Below, one piece after another: positions 44,313-53,138 of a DNA stretch of 64,000 nucleotides (the first letter of the stretch is position 1; every line of letters begins with the position of its first letter). Both the position numbers and the translations under genes were made by a program. The stretch covers positions 7,867,001 to 7,931,000 of the forward strand of contig NC_017249.1 in NCBI RefSeq assembly GCF_000284375.1. The letters run 5' to 3'. The notes below the pieces were generated by a model that did not search any database, was not told the DNA's origin, and saw nothing but the letters and a program-made list of their open reading frames with translations. The stretch comes from Bradyrhizobium japonicum USDA 6 (GTDB taxonomy: Bacteria; Pseudomonadota; Alphaproteobacteria; Rhizobiales; Xanthobacteraceae).

Positions 44313-44678
44313 TCAGATAAGCCCGACTTCCTGGAATTTCGCCGTCACGATGTCCTTGTCGAAGGGCTTCATGATGTATTCGTTGGCGCCAGCGTGCAGC
44401 GCACGGGCGATGTGCGCGACGTCGTTCTCGGTGGTGCAGAACACCACCTTGGGCTGGTCGCCGCCGGGCATCCGCCGGAGATGGCCAAGGAATTCGTAGC
44501 CGTCCATGACCGGCATATTCCAGTCGAGCAGCACGGCATCGGGCAAGCCGCGCTTGCAGGCCTCCAGTGCCTTCTCACCGTCCTCGGCTTCGAGAATCTG
44601 GAAGTCGAGGCCCTCCAGGATCCGGCGCGCAACCTTGCGGATGACGCTGGAATCATCAACGACGAGACAAGTGCGCAT
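44313..44678 (-). CDS. cheY: Chemotaxis response regulator CheY
   Basis: 121 residues, a stand-alone receiver. 'CLVVDDSSVIRKVARRIL' gives the acidic pocket, Asp52 in 'AVLLDWNMPVMDGYEFL' is the phospho-acceptor, and 'YIMKPFDKDIV' has the conserved Lys. It would carry the CheA signal to the flagellar motor. It lies between cheW and cheB. Confidence 0.92.
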   Translation of the reverse strand: MRTCLVVDDSSVIRKVARRILEGLDFQILEAEDGEKALEACKRGLPDAVLLDWNMPVMDGYEFLGHLRRMPGGDQPKVVFCTTENDVAHIARALHAGANEYIMKPFDKDIVTAKFQEVGLI

Positions 44679-44750
44679 GTGAACCTCTGCTTCCTACCCC
44701 CTTGTGGGGGTACTTCCAATTGCGAGTCCGGCAGCGGCGATGCCGCCGTA

Positions 44751-45221
44751 TCAGGCCGCCATCATCTCGGGCGCGAGTTCGAGGACGCGATCGACGTCGA
44801 GGACGACCATGAGCTGGCCGTCGAGGCGGTGGACGCCGCCGGCGAGCTTGGCCATGCGGGGATCGAGGTTGACGGGGTTCTCTTCCTTGCCGTCCTCGGC
44901 AAGCCGCAGCACCTCGCCGATCTGGTCGATCAGGAGGCCATAGGATTCACCGCGCAGGTCGACACCGACCGCCATCGCCGTCTTGCCGTCCTCGGGCTTG
45001 GGCAGGCCGAGCCGGGCGCGCATGTCGACCACGGTGACGATGCGGCCGCGCAGGTTCAGCACGCCCGCGATCTCGCGCGAGGACAAGGGAACGCGGGTGA
45101 CGCGCTCGGGCATGAACACGTCCTGGACCCGGGAGATCGGCAGCCCGAACAGCTGGCCGCCGATCATCGCGGTGACGTATTCGACCATGGCGCCTTCGCT
45201 GGTCTGCATCTTGTTGCTCAT
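44751..45221 (-). CDS. cheW: Chemotaxis coupling protein CheW
   Basis: 156 residues, one CheW domain: 'EYVTAMIGGQLFGLPISRVQ', 'VLNLRGRIVTVVDMRARLGL' and 'LLIDQIGEVLRL'. It links chemoreceptors to CheA. It follows cheA, separated by a palindromic repeat that overlaps the cheA stop. Confidence 0.94.
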   Translation of the reverse strand: MSNKMQTSEGAMVEYVTAMIGGQLFGLPISRVQDVFMPERVTRVPLSSREIAGVLNLRGRIVTVVDMRARLGLPKPEDGKTAMAVGVDLRGESYGLLIDQIGEVLRLAEDGKEENPVNLDPRMAKLAGGVHRLDGQLMVVLDVDRVLELAPEMMAA

Positions 45222-45256
45222 CTGCGTATCTCCTGATCCCGAAGGCTCTTTTGATT

Positions 45257-45306
45257 GAGCATGATCTCGTCGGAAAACCGCTTCACACTTTTCCGGATCA
45301 TGCTCT
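45257..45306. repeat. Palindromic repeat (GAGCATGATC...GATCATGCTC family)
   Basis: GAGCATGATCT and its mirror GATCATGCTC are separated by about 28 bases holding the semi-palindrome CGGAAAACCG. This element is widespread in Rhizobiales. It abuts the cheA stop codon, between cheA and cheW, and could modulate relative expression in the operon. Confidence 0.75.
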
Positions 45307-48101
45307 TAGGCCGCTGCCCGGCTCAGCTCGGAGGCGCCGGCGGCACCCGCAGTCTGTTCCTTCAGCGCCGCGATCAGACCGGGACGGTCGAACTTGGCGA
45401 CATAGTCGTGGAAGCCGGCCTGCCGGCCGCGCTCGATCGCCGCCGGCGACACCAGCGCGGACAGGCCGATGATCGGCATCGCGCCCAGATTGGTGTCGGA
45501 GCGGATCACTTCGGCGAACTCGAACCCGTTCATGTCGGGCATCTCGATGTCGGTCAGGACCACGTCGAAGCTCTGCGCACGCAGCGCAGCCAGGCCCTCC
45601 TGCGCGGTCGGCGCGGTGCGGACGCGGTAGCCGGCCGCCTTCAGCACCGGGGCCAGCATGTTGCGGAAGAACGCCGAGTCGTCGACCAGGAGCACCGACT
45701 GCGAATGCATCGACGGCTTCATCTCCTTGCGGGTGAACCAGTCGGCGAACGCCATCGGCAGGAAGTGGCCGACGTCGATCACTTCGGTGGCCTGGCCCTT
45801 GATCACGGCCGAGCCGAGGATGCCGGAGGCGGAGCCGCCGACCTCGATGTTGAGCCGTTCCTCGACGATGTCGATGATCTCGTCGACGACGAGGCCCATG
45901 GAGCGGCCGTCATCGGCGAACACCAGGATCGGCTGGGCGCCCTGGCTCGCGATGGTGACGCTCTCCATGGCGACCAGCGGCATCAGCTGCTCGCGGTACT
46001 GCACCATGTAGCGGCCGTTGGAGAACTCGATCTTGTCGGCCGGAAGCTCTTCCAGGCGGGTGACGAGCCCGAGCGGGACCGCCTTGGGCTGGCTGGAGCC
46101 GGCGCGGAACACGAGCAGCGAGGTGGTCTGCTCGCCACTTCCGATGTGATGCGCGCCGTTCTCGTCGCCCATGTCATGGGCCGAGGAGCCGGCGGCGCCG
46201 AGCGCTTTCGCAATGCCGTTGGGATCGATGATCATGATGACCGCGCCATCGCCCAGAATGGTGTTGCCGGAGAACATGTCGATGTGACGCAGCTTCGTCG
46301 ACATCGGCTTGACCACGATCTCTTCGGTGTGGAACACGCCGTCGACCACGATGCCGAAGGTCTGGCTGCCGACTTGCGTGACCACGATAAAGCCGTTCTC
46401 GGGATCGCTGGCGGCGCCGTCGTCGATCTTCAAGAGCTTCTTGAGGTGGATCAGCGGCAAGAGCTTGTTGCGCAGCCTGAGCACCGCGGTGTCCTTGATA
46501 CGCTCGATGCGGTGCTCGCTGTTGGCGCGGGCACGGACGAGCTCGACCACCGAGAGCTGCGGGATCGCGAAGCGGTCGCCGGCGGCCTCGACGATCAGCG
46601 CCGAGACGATCGCCAAGGTCAGCGGGATCTTGATGGTGACGGAGGAGCCCTCGCCGGCCACCGACTTGATGTCGATGGTGCCGCCGATCTGGTCGATATT
46701 GGTGCGCACCACGTCCATGCCGACGCCGCGGCCGGAGACCGAGGTGATGGCGGCCGCGGTCGAGAAGCCGGGCGCGAAGATGAACTTGTGGATCTGGGCT
46801 TCGCTCATCTTCTCGAGCTCGGCCTCGGTGACGAGACCTGAGGAGATCGCCTTGGCCTTGATCCTCTCGGTGTTGAGGCCTCTTCCGTTGTCGGCGATGC
46901 AGATGATGATATGGCCGCCCTCGTGATAGGCGGACAGGCGGATGGTGCCCTGCTCGCCCTTGCCGGACGCGAGACGCTCCGCGGGGGTCTCCAGGCCGTG
47001 GTCGGCGGAGTTGCGCACCATATGGGTGAGCGGGTCCTTGATCAGGTCGAGCACCTGGCGGTCGAGCTCGGTGTCGGCGCCGTGCATCTCCAGCTCGATC
47101 TGCTTGCCGAGTTCGCTCGACAGGTCGCGGACGATGCGGGGCAGCTTCTGCCAGGCATTGCCGATCGGCTGCATGCGCGTCTTCATGACGCCTTCCTGCA
47201 GCTCGGCGGTGACGTTGGACAGGCGCTGCAACGGCACCTTGAACTCGGTGTCCTCGTTGCGGCGGGAGATCTCCAGCAGCTGGTTGCGGGTCAGGACCAG
47301 CTCGGAGACCATGGTCATCAGATGCTCCAGCGTATCCACGTTGACGCGGATCGACTGGTTAGCGATGCGGTCGCCCTCGGCGGCGCCCTCGTCGGCCATC
47401 GACTTCTTCGGCGCGGCCTTCTCCTTGGCGGGCTTCGCAGCTTCCTTCGCAGCTTCCTTGGCGGCGGGCGCCGGAGCTTCAGCGGCCGGCGCGGGCTCGG
47501 CCTTGACGACGGGGGCCGGCGCTTCGATCGCGGTCTCGCGGAAGGCGCGCTCGAGCTCGTCGAGCGAGACTTCGCCCGGACGTAAGGGCCGCTCCAGGGT
47601 CTGGTCGATCAGCGAGCCTGTGGTCATCTCCTTTGCGGGTGCAGGTGCAGCAGCAACAGGGGCTTCCGGCACCAGCGGCGGCGCTTCAGCCACGGGAGCG
47701 GCGCTGCCAGCGGCCATCGCCGCCATGCCCTGCTCGACCATCGCTTCCAGCTTGTCGATGAGATCGCGGTCGGTGCCCTCGGGCTCGGCTTCGGTCGCCT
47801 CGAGGCCTGCGAGGATCTCCTTGATGCGGTCGATCGAGGACAGGATCACCGTCACGGCCTGCCCCGTCACCGGCATGCCGTCGCGGAATTTGCCCATCAG
47901 CGTCTCGCCGGCATGCGCCAGCGCTTCAAGCCGCGGCAGGCCGAGGAAGCCGCACGTGCCCTTGATGGTGTGGACCAGGCGGAAGATGTTATCCAGGATC
48001 TTGGCGTTGTTCGGCTCCTGCTCGAACTTCACCAACTGATTGTCGACGGTGTCCAGGCTCTCGCTGGTCTCCGTCAAAAACTCCCGCAACAGATCATCCA
48101 T
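45306..48101 (-). CDS. cheA: Hybrid chemotaxis histidine kinase CheA with C-terminal receiver
   Basis: 931 residues, longer than the usual 650-750. Domains in order: Hpt with phospho-His44 ('FRLVHTIKGTCGFLG'); an Ala/Pro/Glu-rich linker; the dimerisation domain; the HATPase with 'MVRNSADHGLE' and 'SGRGVGMDVVRTNI'; a CheW-like domain; a second CheW-like stretch ending near 'VIDVGHFLPMAF'; and a full receiver from about residue 805 with 'SVLLVDDSAFFRNML' and 'DVVLTDIEMPDMNG'. It autophosphorylates on receptor signals and passes phosphate to CheY and CheB; the fused receiver may act as a phosphate sink. First gene of cheAWYBR. Confidence 0.95.
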   Translation of the reverse strand: MDDLLREFLTETSESLDTVDNQLVKFEQEPNNAKILDNIFRLVHTIKGTCGFLGLPRLEALAHAGETLMGKFRDGMPVTGQAVTVILSSIDRIKEILAGLEATEAEPEGTDRDLIDKLEAMVEQGMAAMAAGSAAPVAEAPPLVPEAPVAAAPAPAKEMTTGSLIDQTLERPLRPGEVSLDELERAFRETAIEAPAPVVKAEPAPAAEAPAPAAKEAAKEAAKPAKEKAAPKKSMADEGAAEGDRIANQSIRVNVDTLEHLMTMVSELVLTRNQLLEISRRNEDTEFKVPLQRLSNVTAELQEGVMKTRMQPIGNAWQKLPRIVRDLSSELGKQIELEMHGADTELDRQVLDLIKDPLTHMVRNSADHGLETPAERLASGKGEQGTIRLSAYHEGGHIIICIADNGRGLNTERIKAKAISSGLVTEAELEKMSEAQIHKFIFAPGFSTAAAITSVSGRGVGMDVVRTNIDQIGGTIDIKSVAGEGSSVTIKIPLTLAIVSALIVEAAGDRFAIPQLSVVELVRARANSEHRIERIKDTAVLRLRNKLLPLIHLKKLLKIDDGAASDPENGFIVVTQVGSQTFGIVVDGVFHTEEIVVKPMSTKLRHIDMFSGNTILGDGAVIMIIDPNGIAKALGAAGSSAHDMGDENGAHHIGSGEQTTSLLVFRAGSSQPKAVPLGLVTRLEELPADKIEFSNGRYMVQYREQLMPLVAMESVTIASQGAQPILVFADDGRSMGLVVDEIIDIVEERLNIEVGGSASGILGSAVIKGQATEVIDVGHFLPMAFADWFTRKEMKPSMHSQSVLLVDDSAFFRNMLAPVLKAAGYRVRTAPTAQEGLAALRAQSFDVVLTDIEMPDMNGFEFAEVIRSDTNLGAMPIIGLSALVSPAAIERGRQAGFHDYVAKFDRPGLIAALKEQTAGAAGASELSRAAA

Positions 48102-48296
48102 GAAAACAGGCCTTCATACAGGGAGGGCGCGCACGACTTGTGATGCGCCATTTCGGAATGGGGCCAGCTTCACCGCAAAGCGTTTAATAATGGTTGAGTA
48201 TGTGCAAAAGAACGGAACCAACAAAGAGATAAGGCGCTCCGGACAAGCCGAAGCGCCTCGTAAAGGATAGATTAACGTTTGAGGGCGGGGACGCGC

Positions 48297-48950
48297 CTAC
48301 GACGCGGTAACGGTGATGGCTTCGCCCTCGTGCGCGAGCCTCACGGTGAGCCCGCAAGCCTCTGCCAACAGCCGCGTATAATAAGGCTGGATCGCGTGCG
48401 CATCCGCGGCCGGCCCGCGCTCCCCGCTCAGGAGCTCGGAGATGTTCTGCGGCAGGCGCGCATTATGACCGGTTGCAGTGACGCGAAAGCTCATGCTCTC
48501 GCCCTCGCCGATCGGGTCGATCGTCAGCATGCCGCCGCGCGGGATCGTGTGCTGGGAAACAACCAGCATATTGAGCAGCAGCTTGACGCGATTCTTAGGC
48601 AGCAGGAGCCGCGGCAGATTCCACGTGATCGAGCACTTGCCGTCCTCGATATGGCCGCGCGCCATGGTCTGGGCGTCGCCGAGGTCGATCTGCGCGCCGG
48701 ACGAGCCGGCCGCGCCGAAGGCCAGGCGACAGAACTGGAGGCGGGCGGAGGCGGTTTTCGCGCTCTTGCGGATCAAATCAAGCGCGAACTCGCGATCCTC
48801 CGGCTTGGGATCGTCGTCGAGCACTTCGAGCCCATTGACGATGGCGCCGACAGGGCTGATGAGATCGTGGCAGACCCGCGAGCACAGCAGCGCGGCGAGT
48901 TCGAGCGCATCTGGAGCAGTAGCGGTACCGGGTGACGAAGCGTCAGACAT
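48297..48950 (-). CDS. chpT: Histidine phosphotransferase ChpT
   Basis: 217 residues from ATG 48950; the open frame extends far upstream but only this part is conserved. The dimerisation helix carries the phospho-His28 in 'SRVCHDLISPVGAIVNGLEV'. The C-terminal degenerate HATPase-like domain lacks ATP-binding boxes, as in ChpT. It passes phosphate from CckA to CtrA and CpdR. ctrA is 8 kb away. It lies upstream of, and in the same direction as, the chemotaxis operon with a 195-base gap. Confidence 0.88.
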   Translation of the reverse strand: MSDASSPGTATAPDALELAALLCSRVCHDLISPVGAIVNGLEVLDDDPKPEDREFALDLIRKSAKTASARLQFCRLAFGAAGSSGAQIDLGDAQTMARGHIEDGKCSITWNLPRLLLPKNRVKLLLNMLVVSQHTIPRGGMLTIDPIGEGESMSFRVTATGHNARLPQNISELLSGERGPAADAHAIQPYYTRLLAEACGLTVRLAHEGEAITVTAS

Positions 48951-49121
48951 ATAGGGTTCCTGGAATTGCACGGCGCGGACGCGGCGAATCACGCATGCTT
49001 GACGAATGCCGCAGGTTCTAACATTCGCAAGCCCGTGGCAGCTAGCTTGCGATCGGTTCGAAGCGGCCATAAAGCCACGGCGAATCAGTCGAGTAGGGAT
49101 GGAATTGCCGATGAATGAGGC

Positions 49122-49952
49122 ATGCAGGTGAAGCGAATCATCGACGGCCCGGCCGCCTCCCACTTGATGGAGCCGCTCACCGCGCTGGTGGTGAGGGCGG
49201 GCGAAGCGATCCTCGCGGTCAACCGGGCAGCGATGCGGGTCGACGGCAAGCAGGACGGCTCGCCGGTCACCGAGGCCGATCTCGCCGCCGACCGCGTCAT
49301 CGCTGACGGCCTGGCGCGGCTTGCGGCCGACGTGCCGACGCTGTCGGAAGAGCGGACCCAGCTCGCCTCGCCGCCATTCCGCGACAGCTTCTTCCTGATC
49401 GACCCGCTCGACGGCACCAAGGAGTTCGTCGCCGGCCGCGACGAGTTCACCGTCAACCTCGCCCTCGTGACCAAAGGCGTGCCGTTGCTGGGCATCGTAG
49501 CCGCGCCCGCGCTCGGCCTGCTCTGGCGCGGCATCGTCGGCCGCGGCGCCGAGCGCGTCAGGTTCGACGGCACGAGCATCGGTGCTGCCGAACCGGTCCG
49601 CACCCGCACGCTGCCGACGCAGGGCGAGCCCTGGATCGCGGCGGTGAGCCGATCCCATGGCGACCTCAGGAGCGAAGCGTTCATCGACGGCCGGCCCAAT
49701 GCGGTCAGGAAGACGGTCGGCTCGGCGGTGAAATTCGGCCGGATCGCGGAGGGCAGCGCCGACATCTATCCCCGCTTCGGACCCACTTGCGAATGGGATG
49801 TCGGGGCGGGCTGCGCGGTCGTGACGGCGGCCGGCGGCAAGGTCACCGACGGCAAGGGTGGCGAGCTCCGATTCGGCCAGCGCGGCGACACCGGCTTCAT
49901 CATCCCGGAGTTCATCGCCTGGGGCGATCCGCGGGCGGCAGGCTGCTACTGA
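49122..49952 (+). CDS. cysQ: 3'(2'),5'-bisphosphate nucleotidase CysQ
   Basis: 276 residues of the inositol-monophosphatase superfamily. Metal-binding motifs are 'LSEERTQ', 'FFLIDPLDGTKEFVAGRDEF' and 'CEWDVGAGCAVVTAAGG'. The DPLDGTKEF form is the CysQ hallmark. It hydrolyses 3'-phosphoadenosine 5'-phosphate produced in sulfate assimilation. It is divergent from chpT and convergent with the YHS gene. Confidence 0.9.
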   Translation: MQVKRIIDGPAASHLMEPLTALVVRAGEAILAVNRAAMRVDGKQDGSPVTEADLAADRVIADGLARLAADVPTLSEERTQLASPPFRDSFFLIDPLDGTKEFVAGRDEFTVNLALVTKGVPLLGIVAAPALGLLWRGIVGRGAERVRFDGTSIGAAEPVRTRTLPTQGEPWIAAVSRSHGDLRSEAFIDGRPNAVRKTVGSAVKFGRIAEGSADIYPRFGPTCEWDVGAGCAVVTAAGGKVTDGKGGELRFGQRGDTGFIIPEFIAWGDPRAAGCY

Positions 49953-49960
49953 CTGAGCTG

Positions 49961-50476
49961 TTATTGACTAAGCTGATCCTGGAGCGTCGGCCATCGCTTG
50001 CGCACCTCATAGAGGAAGCGCTCCGGGTCGGCGGCGAAGGCATCGCGGTTGGCCTCCCGGCTGAACAGATAGAGCCGCTGCGCCGAAATCACGTAGAAGC
50101 GGGGATTGGCGGCGACGGCCACGCCGCGGGCGATGTCGGCCGGATCGTAGCCGCCGAACTGCGGTCCATAGATATCGGGATGGGCCAGGAACGACGCCCG
50201 GTTGCCCTCGTTGCGGAAACGCCAGACCGCGCCCCAGAGGTTCGCCTCGAACTCGGCCGTCCCCTGCACGGCCGCGCCATCGACGAAATAGGCGACGGGG
50301 TCGAAACCCTCGATCGCGACGCCGCTGAAGCGGTTGACGACGATCCGCTCGGTGGTGGCAGCCTCGGCCGGCAAACCTGCGCCGGCGATCCAAATGCCCG
50401 CCAGCAGGCAGGCCAGAAAGCGGATCAAGGCGATTCCGGGGCGCAAAGGGCTATCTTCCTGCCGTTGTGCCGTCAT
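49961..50476 (-). CDS. Exported YHS-domain protein
   Basis: 171 residues from ATG 50476; an ATG at 50494 would add six. A signal peptide covers roughly residues 15-40 ('LIRFLACLLAGIWIAGAGLP'). The YHS core includes 'AIEGFDPVAYFVDGAAVQG', 'WRFRNEGNRASFLAHPDIYG' and 'YGPQFGGYDPADIARG'. Similar proteins are common in alphaproteobacteria. YHS domains often bind metals, but no clear metal site is complete here. Function unknown. Confidence 0.8.
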   Translation of the reverse strand: MTAQRQEDSPLRPGIALIRFLACLLAGIWIAGAGLPAEAATTERIVVNRFSGVAIEGFDPVAYFVDGAAVQGTAEFEANLWGAVWRFRNEGNRASFLAHPDIYGPQFGGYDPADIARGVAVAANPRFYVISAQRLYLFSREANRDAFAADPERFLYEVRKRWPTLQDQLSQ

Positions 50477-50585
50477 AGTTGCTGCGGATAACATCCGAGT
50501 CGAGGGGACATCCGGCGCAACCTAGAGCCGTGCCTGTTGGCGTCAGGTTAAGGAAGCGGCGGGATTCGATACCAGGGGTTCTTTT

Positions 50586-51191
50586 ATGACTTTCGCATCA
50601 CGCCTTGCTGCGGTCGCGCTTGCCGCGCTGGTCGGCTGGATCGTCCCGGCCTCCGCCCAGCAGGCGCCGCCGCCCAATTTGCCGCCGCCGCAGCGGACCC
50701 CGTCGCCCTCCACCTATGGGCCGGACGAACTCGTGACCGCCGGCCACCGCTTCTTCGGTAACGTCTCGCGCGGGCTCGCCTCGATCATCGAGAAGGCCGT
50801 CAGCCAGTGGGGCCTGCCCAACGGCTATATCCTGGGTGAGGAAGGGTCCGGCGCCTTCGTTGCCGGCCTGCGCTACGGCGAGGGCACGCTCTACACCAAG
50901 AACGCCGGCGACCTGCGCGTCTATTGGCAGGGCCCCTCGCTCGGCTTCGACTGGGGCGGCGACGGCGCGCGCACCATGACGCTGGTCTATAACCTGCCCG
51001 CCACCAACGCGATCTACCAGCGCTTCGCCGGCATCGACGGCTCGGCCTACATCATCGGTGGCTTCGGCATGACGGCGCTCACCGCCAACAACATCGTGCT
51101 GGTGCCGATCCGCTCGGGCCTCGGCCTGCGGCTGGGAGCCAATATCGGCTACCTCAAGTTCACGCCGCGCGCGACCTGGAACCCATTCTAG
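50586..51191 (+). CDS. DUF1134 family exported protein
   Basis: 201 residues. Residues 1-25 are a signal peptide ending 'ASAQQ'. A Pro-rich stretch is followed by the DUF1134 domain with 'HRFFGNVSRGLASIIEKAVS', 'GLRYGEGTLYTKNAGDLRVY' and 'GGFGMTALTANNIVLVPIRS'. This is a conserved alphaproteobacterial envelope protein of unknown role. A small hairpin follows. Confidence 0.88.
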   Translation: MTFASRLAAVALAALVGWIVPASAQQAPPPNLPPPQRTPSPSTYGPDELVTAGHRFFGNVSRGLASIIEKAVSQWGLPNGYILGEEGSGAFVAGLRYGEGTLYTKNAGDLRVYWQGPSLGFDWGGDGARTMTLVYNLPATNAIYQRFAGIDGSAYIIGGFGMTALTANNIVLVPIRSGLGLRLGANIGYLKFTPRATWNPF

Positions 51192-51234
51192 GGCTCCCTC
51201 CTCCGGTCCAGTTCCGGATTCACGTTAACAACAG

Positions 51235-51262
51235 GGCGGGGCTGGCTTTTTGCCGGCCCGCC
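51235..51262. terminator. GC-rich hairpin between two rightward genes
   Basis: GGCGGGGCTGGC pairs almost fully with GCCGGCCCGCC around a TTTTT loop. It lacks a following U-tract, so it may attenuate rather than end transcription between the DUF1134 gene and the coiled-coil gene. Confidence 0.45.
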
Positions 51263-51310
51263 ATGCATTGTCTTTGGTAAATTTTTCCTTGCTTTCGGAG
51301 TTCTGGCCCC

Positions 51311-52609
51311 ATGGTCGAACCGATCATGTACCTGGCGATCGGCTTCCTGCTCTCGATGCTGTGCGGGCTTGCCATCGTGCCGCTGGTGCATAACCGCGCG
51401 GTCCGCCTGACCACGCGCCGGCTCGAGGCCGCCACGCCCCTCTCGATGGCCGAGATCCAGGCCGACAAGGACCAGCTCCGCGCCGAATTCGCCATGTCGG
51501 CGCGGCGGCTCGAGATGAGCGTCGACCAGCTCAAGAACAAGACCACGAGCCAGCTCGCCGAGCTCGGCAAGAAGAGCGACGCCATCAACCGCATGAAGAT
51601 CGAGCTCGGCGAGAAGAACGCCACGATCTTCGCGCTGGAGGCGCGCGAGAAGGCGGTGAAGGAGCAGCTCCGCGCCACCGAAGAGGAATTCAACGCCAAG
51701 ACCGAGGCCCTGCGCACCGCCGAGCATGCGCTGACCGACAAGCAGGGCGAGCTCGCAAAAATCAATTCCGAGCTCTCCGACCGCTCGATGATGGCGGAGA
51801 GCCGTCAGGTCGAACTGGTCGTGGTGCGCGCGCAGATCGAGGAACTGAAGAATCGCGTCGGCGACGCCGAGAAGGAATTTGCCGCCACGCAGGCGCGGCT
51901 GACGCAGGAACGGACCGAATCCGAGACCGCCTCCCGCGAGCTCGGCGATGCGCGCGGCCGTGTCGAGAATCTGAGCCAGCGCGTCACCGAGCTCGATCGC
52001 CAGCTGATCGTGCAGGTCAAGGAGGCCGAGATGCTGTCGGGCCGTGTCGCCGATCTCGAAGGCCGCCTCGCCACGCAGGGCAAGCTGCTCGCCGAGCGCG
52101 ACTACGAGAACAACCAGCTCCGCCAGGCCAATGACGGCAATGATCGCATCATCAAGGAGCTGCGCGTCGAGATCGCGGGCTTAAGCGGCGGCAAGTCGTC
52201 GGCGGCGTTCGAATCGCTCCGCGCTGAAAAGACCGCGCTGGAGGAGCAGCTGCGCACCGCGCGCGACGAGCGCGCCAAGCTCCAGCGCGACATCAACGCG
52301 ATCCAGCAGCAGGCGGAGAGTTCCTGGGCGACCGAGCGCATGGAGAATGCGCTGCTGCGCGAACGCATCAACGACATCGCCGCCGAGGTCGCGAAGCTCG
52401 CGATGCAGCTCGAAGGCCCGAACTCGCCGATCGAGGCGCTGCTGGCGGCCGAGGCCGGCCAGCCGCCGAAACCGGCGCCGCGCCCGGCCAATGACGCCGC
52501 CGGCAATGGCGCGGCCGCAATCACCCTGCCCGAGGGCGGCGGAACGCTCGCCGAGCGCATCCGCGCGCTCCAGGCCCACGCCTCCCGCGCCCGCCAGCAG
52601 GGCGCATAA
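51311..52609 (+). CDS. Membrane-anchored coiled-coil protein of unknown function
   Basis: 432 residues. One N-terminal membrane helix ('MYLAIGFLLSMLCGLAIVPL') is followed by about 350 residues of near-continuous coiled coil rich in Glu, Ala, Arg and Leu, and an Ala/Pro-rich C-terminus. The layout recalls RmuC-like or filament-type proteins, but no nuclease domain is visible. Conserved analogues exist in Bradyrhizobiaceae from memory. A structural or envelope-linked role is possible. Start at 51311 fits the membrane helix, but no strong Shine-Dalgarno is evident. Confidence 0.75.
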   Translation: MVEPIMYLAIGFLLSMLCGLAIVPLVHNRAVRLTTRRLEAATPLSMAEIQADKDQLRAEFAMSARRLEMSVDQLKNKTTSQLAELGKKSDAINRMKIELGEKNATIFALEAREKAVKEQLRATEEEFNAKTEALRTAEHALTDKQGELAKINSELSDRSMMAESRQVELVVVRAQIEELKNRVGDAEKEFAATQARLTQERTESETASRELGDARGRVENLSQRVTELDRQLIVQVKEAEMLSGRVADLEGRLATQGKLLAERDYENNQLRQANDGNDRIIKELRVEIAGLSGGKSSAAFESLRAEKTALEEQLRTARDERAKLQRDINAIQQQAESSWATERMENALLRERINDIAAEVAKLAMQLEGPNSPIEALLAAEAGQPPKPAPRPANDAAGNGAAAITLPEGGGTLAERIRALQAHASRARQQGA

Positions 52610-52683
52610 GCGGCCCAAACCACGGTTTCGCCTGCGATTGCGTGATTGACGGAAGGTTTTCCGGCCTCGAGGCGCCTGGAAAC

Positions 52684-52712
52684 TTGACACCTTTGGCCCG
52701 CACTTCTAAATC
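52684..52712 (+). promoter_or_regulatory. Sigma-70-type promoter for tRNA-Val
   Basis: TTGACA at 52684-52689, a 17-base spacer, then TAAATC at 52707-52712. The tRNA begins 54 bases further on. Confidence 0.6.
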
Positions 52713-52766
52713 GCGGGCTCCGATGTGCCGGCCGGCCGAAAGTCCGGCCGTCGGCATGATGGTCCC

Positions 52767-52841
52767 GGGCGCATAGCTCAGCGGGAGAGCGTTCCCTTCA
52801 CACGGGAGAGGTCCAAGGTTCGATCCCTTGTGCGCCCACCA
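52767..52841 (+). tRNA. tRNA-Val (anticodon CAC)
   Basis: The cloverleaf folds fully. Acceptor GGGCGCA pairs with TGCGCCC, the D arm is GCTC-AGCGGGA-GAGC, the anticodon stem TTCCC/GGGAG has loop TTCACAC, and the T arm is CAAGG-TTCGATC-CCTTG, followed by ACCA with CCA encoded. It reads GTG codons. It borders lower-GC accessory DNA on its 3' side and is a plausible integration site. Confidence 0.96.
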
Positions 52842-53138
52842 TTTCAAACCTGAATTCAATGATTTAGTCGCTGGCTTCCCCTGTAATGTGCCCCAAAAAA
52901 GCGGGGGCACAATAGGGGCACATCGGCTCCTACCTTGGTCAGTCGTTTCCGAGAAGCCAACCATCCAAGAGCAGACGGCAGGCGCGTTATTGCCGAGCAT
53001 GTTTTCGTAAAGAGCATGCGATGCTGCTCTAGACTTGCGAGCAACAGCGACGACGCGCGTGAAGGCTTTGGTCTAGTCCGCAGCGCATGAAAGCGCCGCT
53101 CGCGATCATCGCGGATTCGATGGCAATTCCCGCCGAAC

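Noticed and set aside
52521..53000. Minus-strand frame of about 160 codons across the tRNA-Val region
   Set aside because: It runs antisense through the complete tRNA and into the coiled-coil gene. Its 'KWWAHKGSNLGPLPCEGNAL' part is the reverse complement of the tRNA, a well-known spurious translation.
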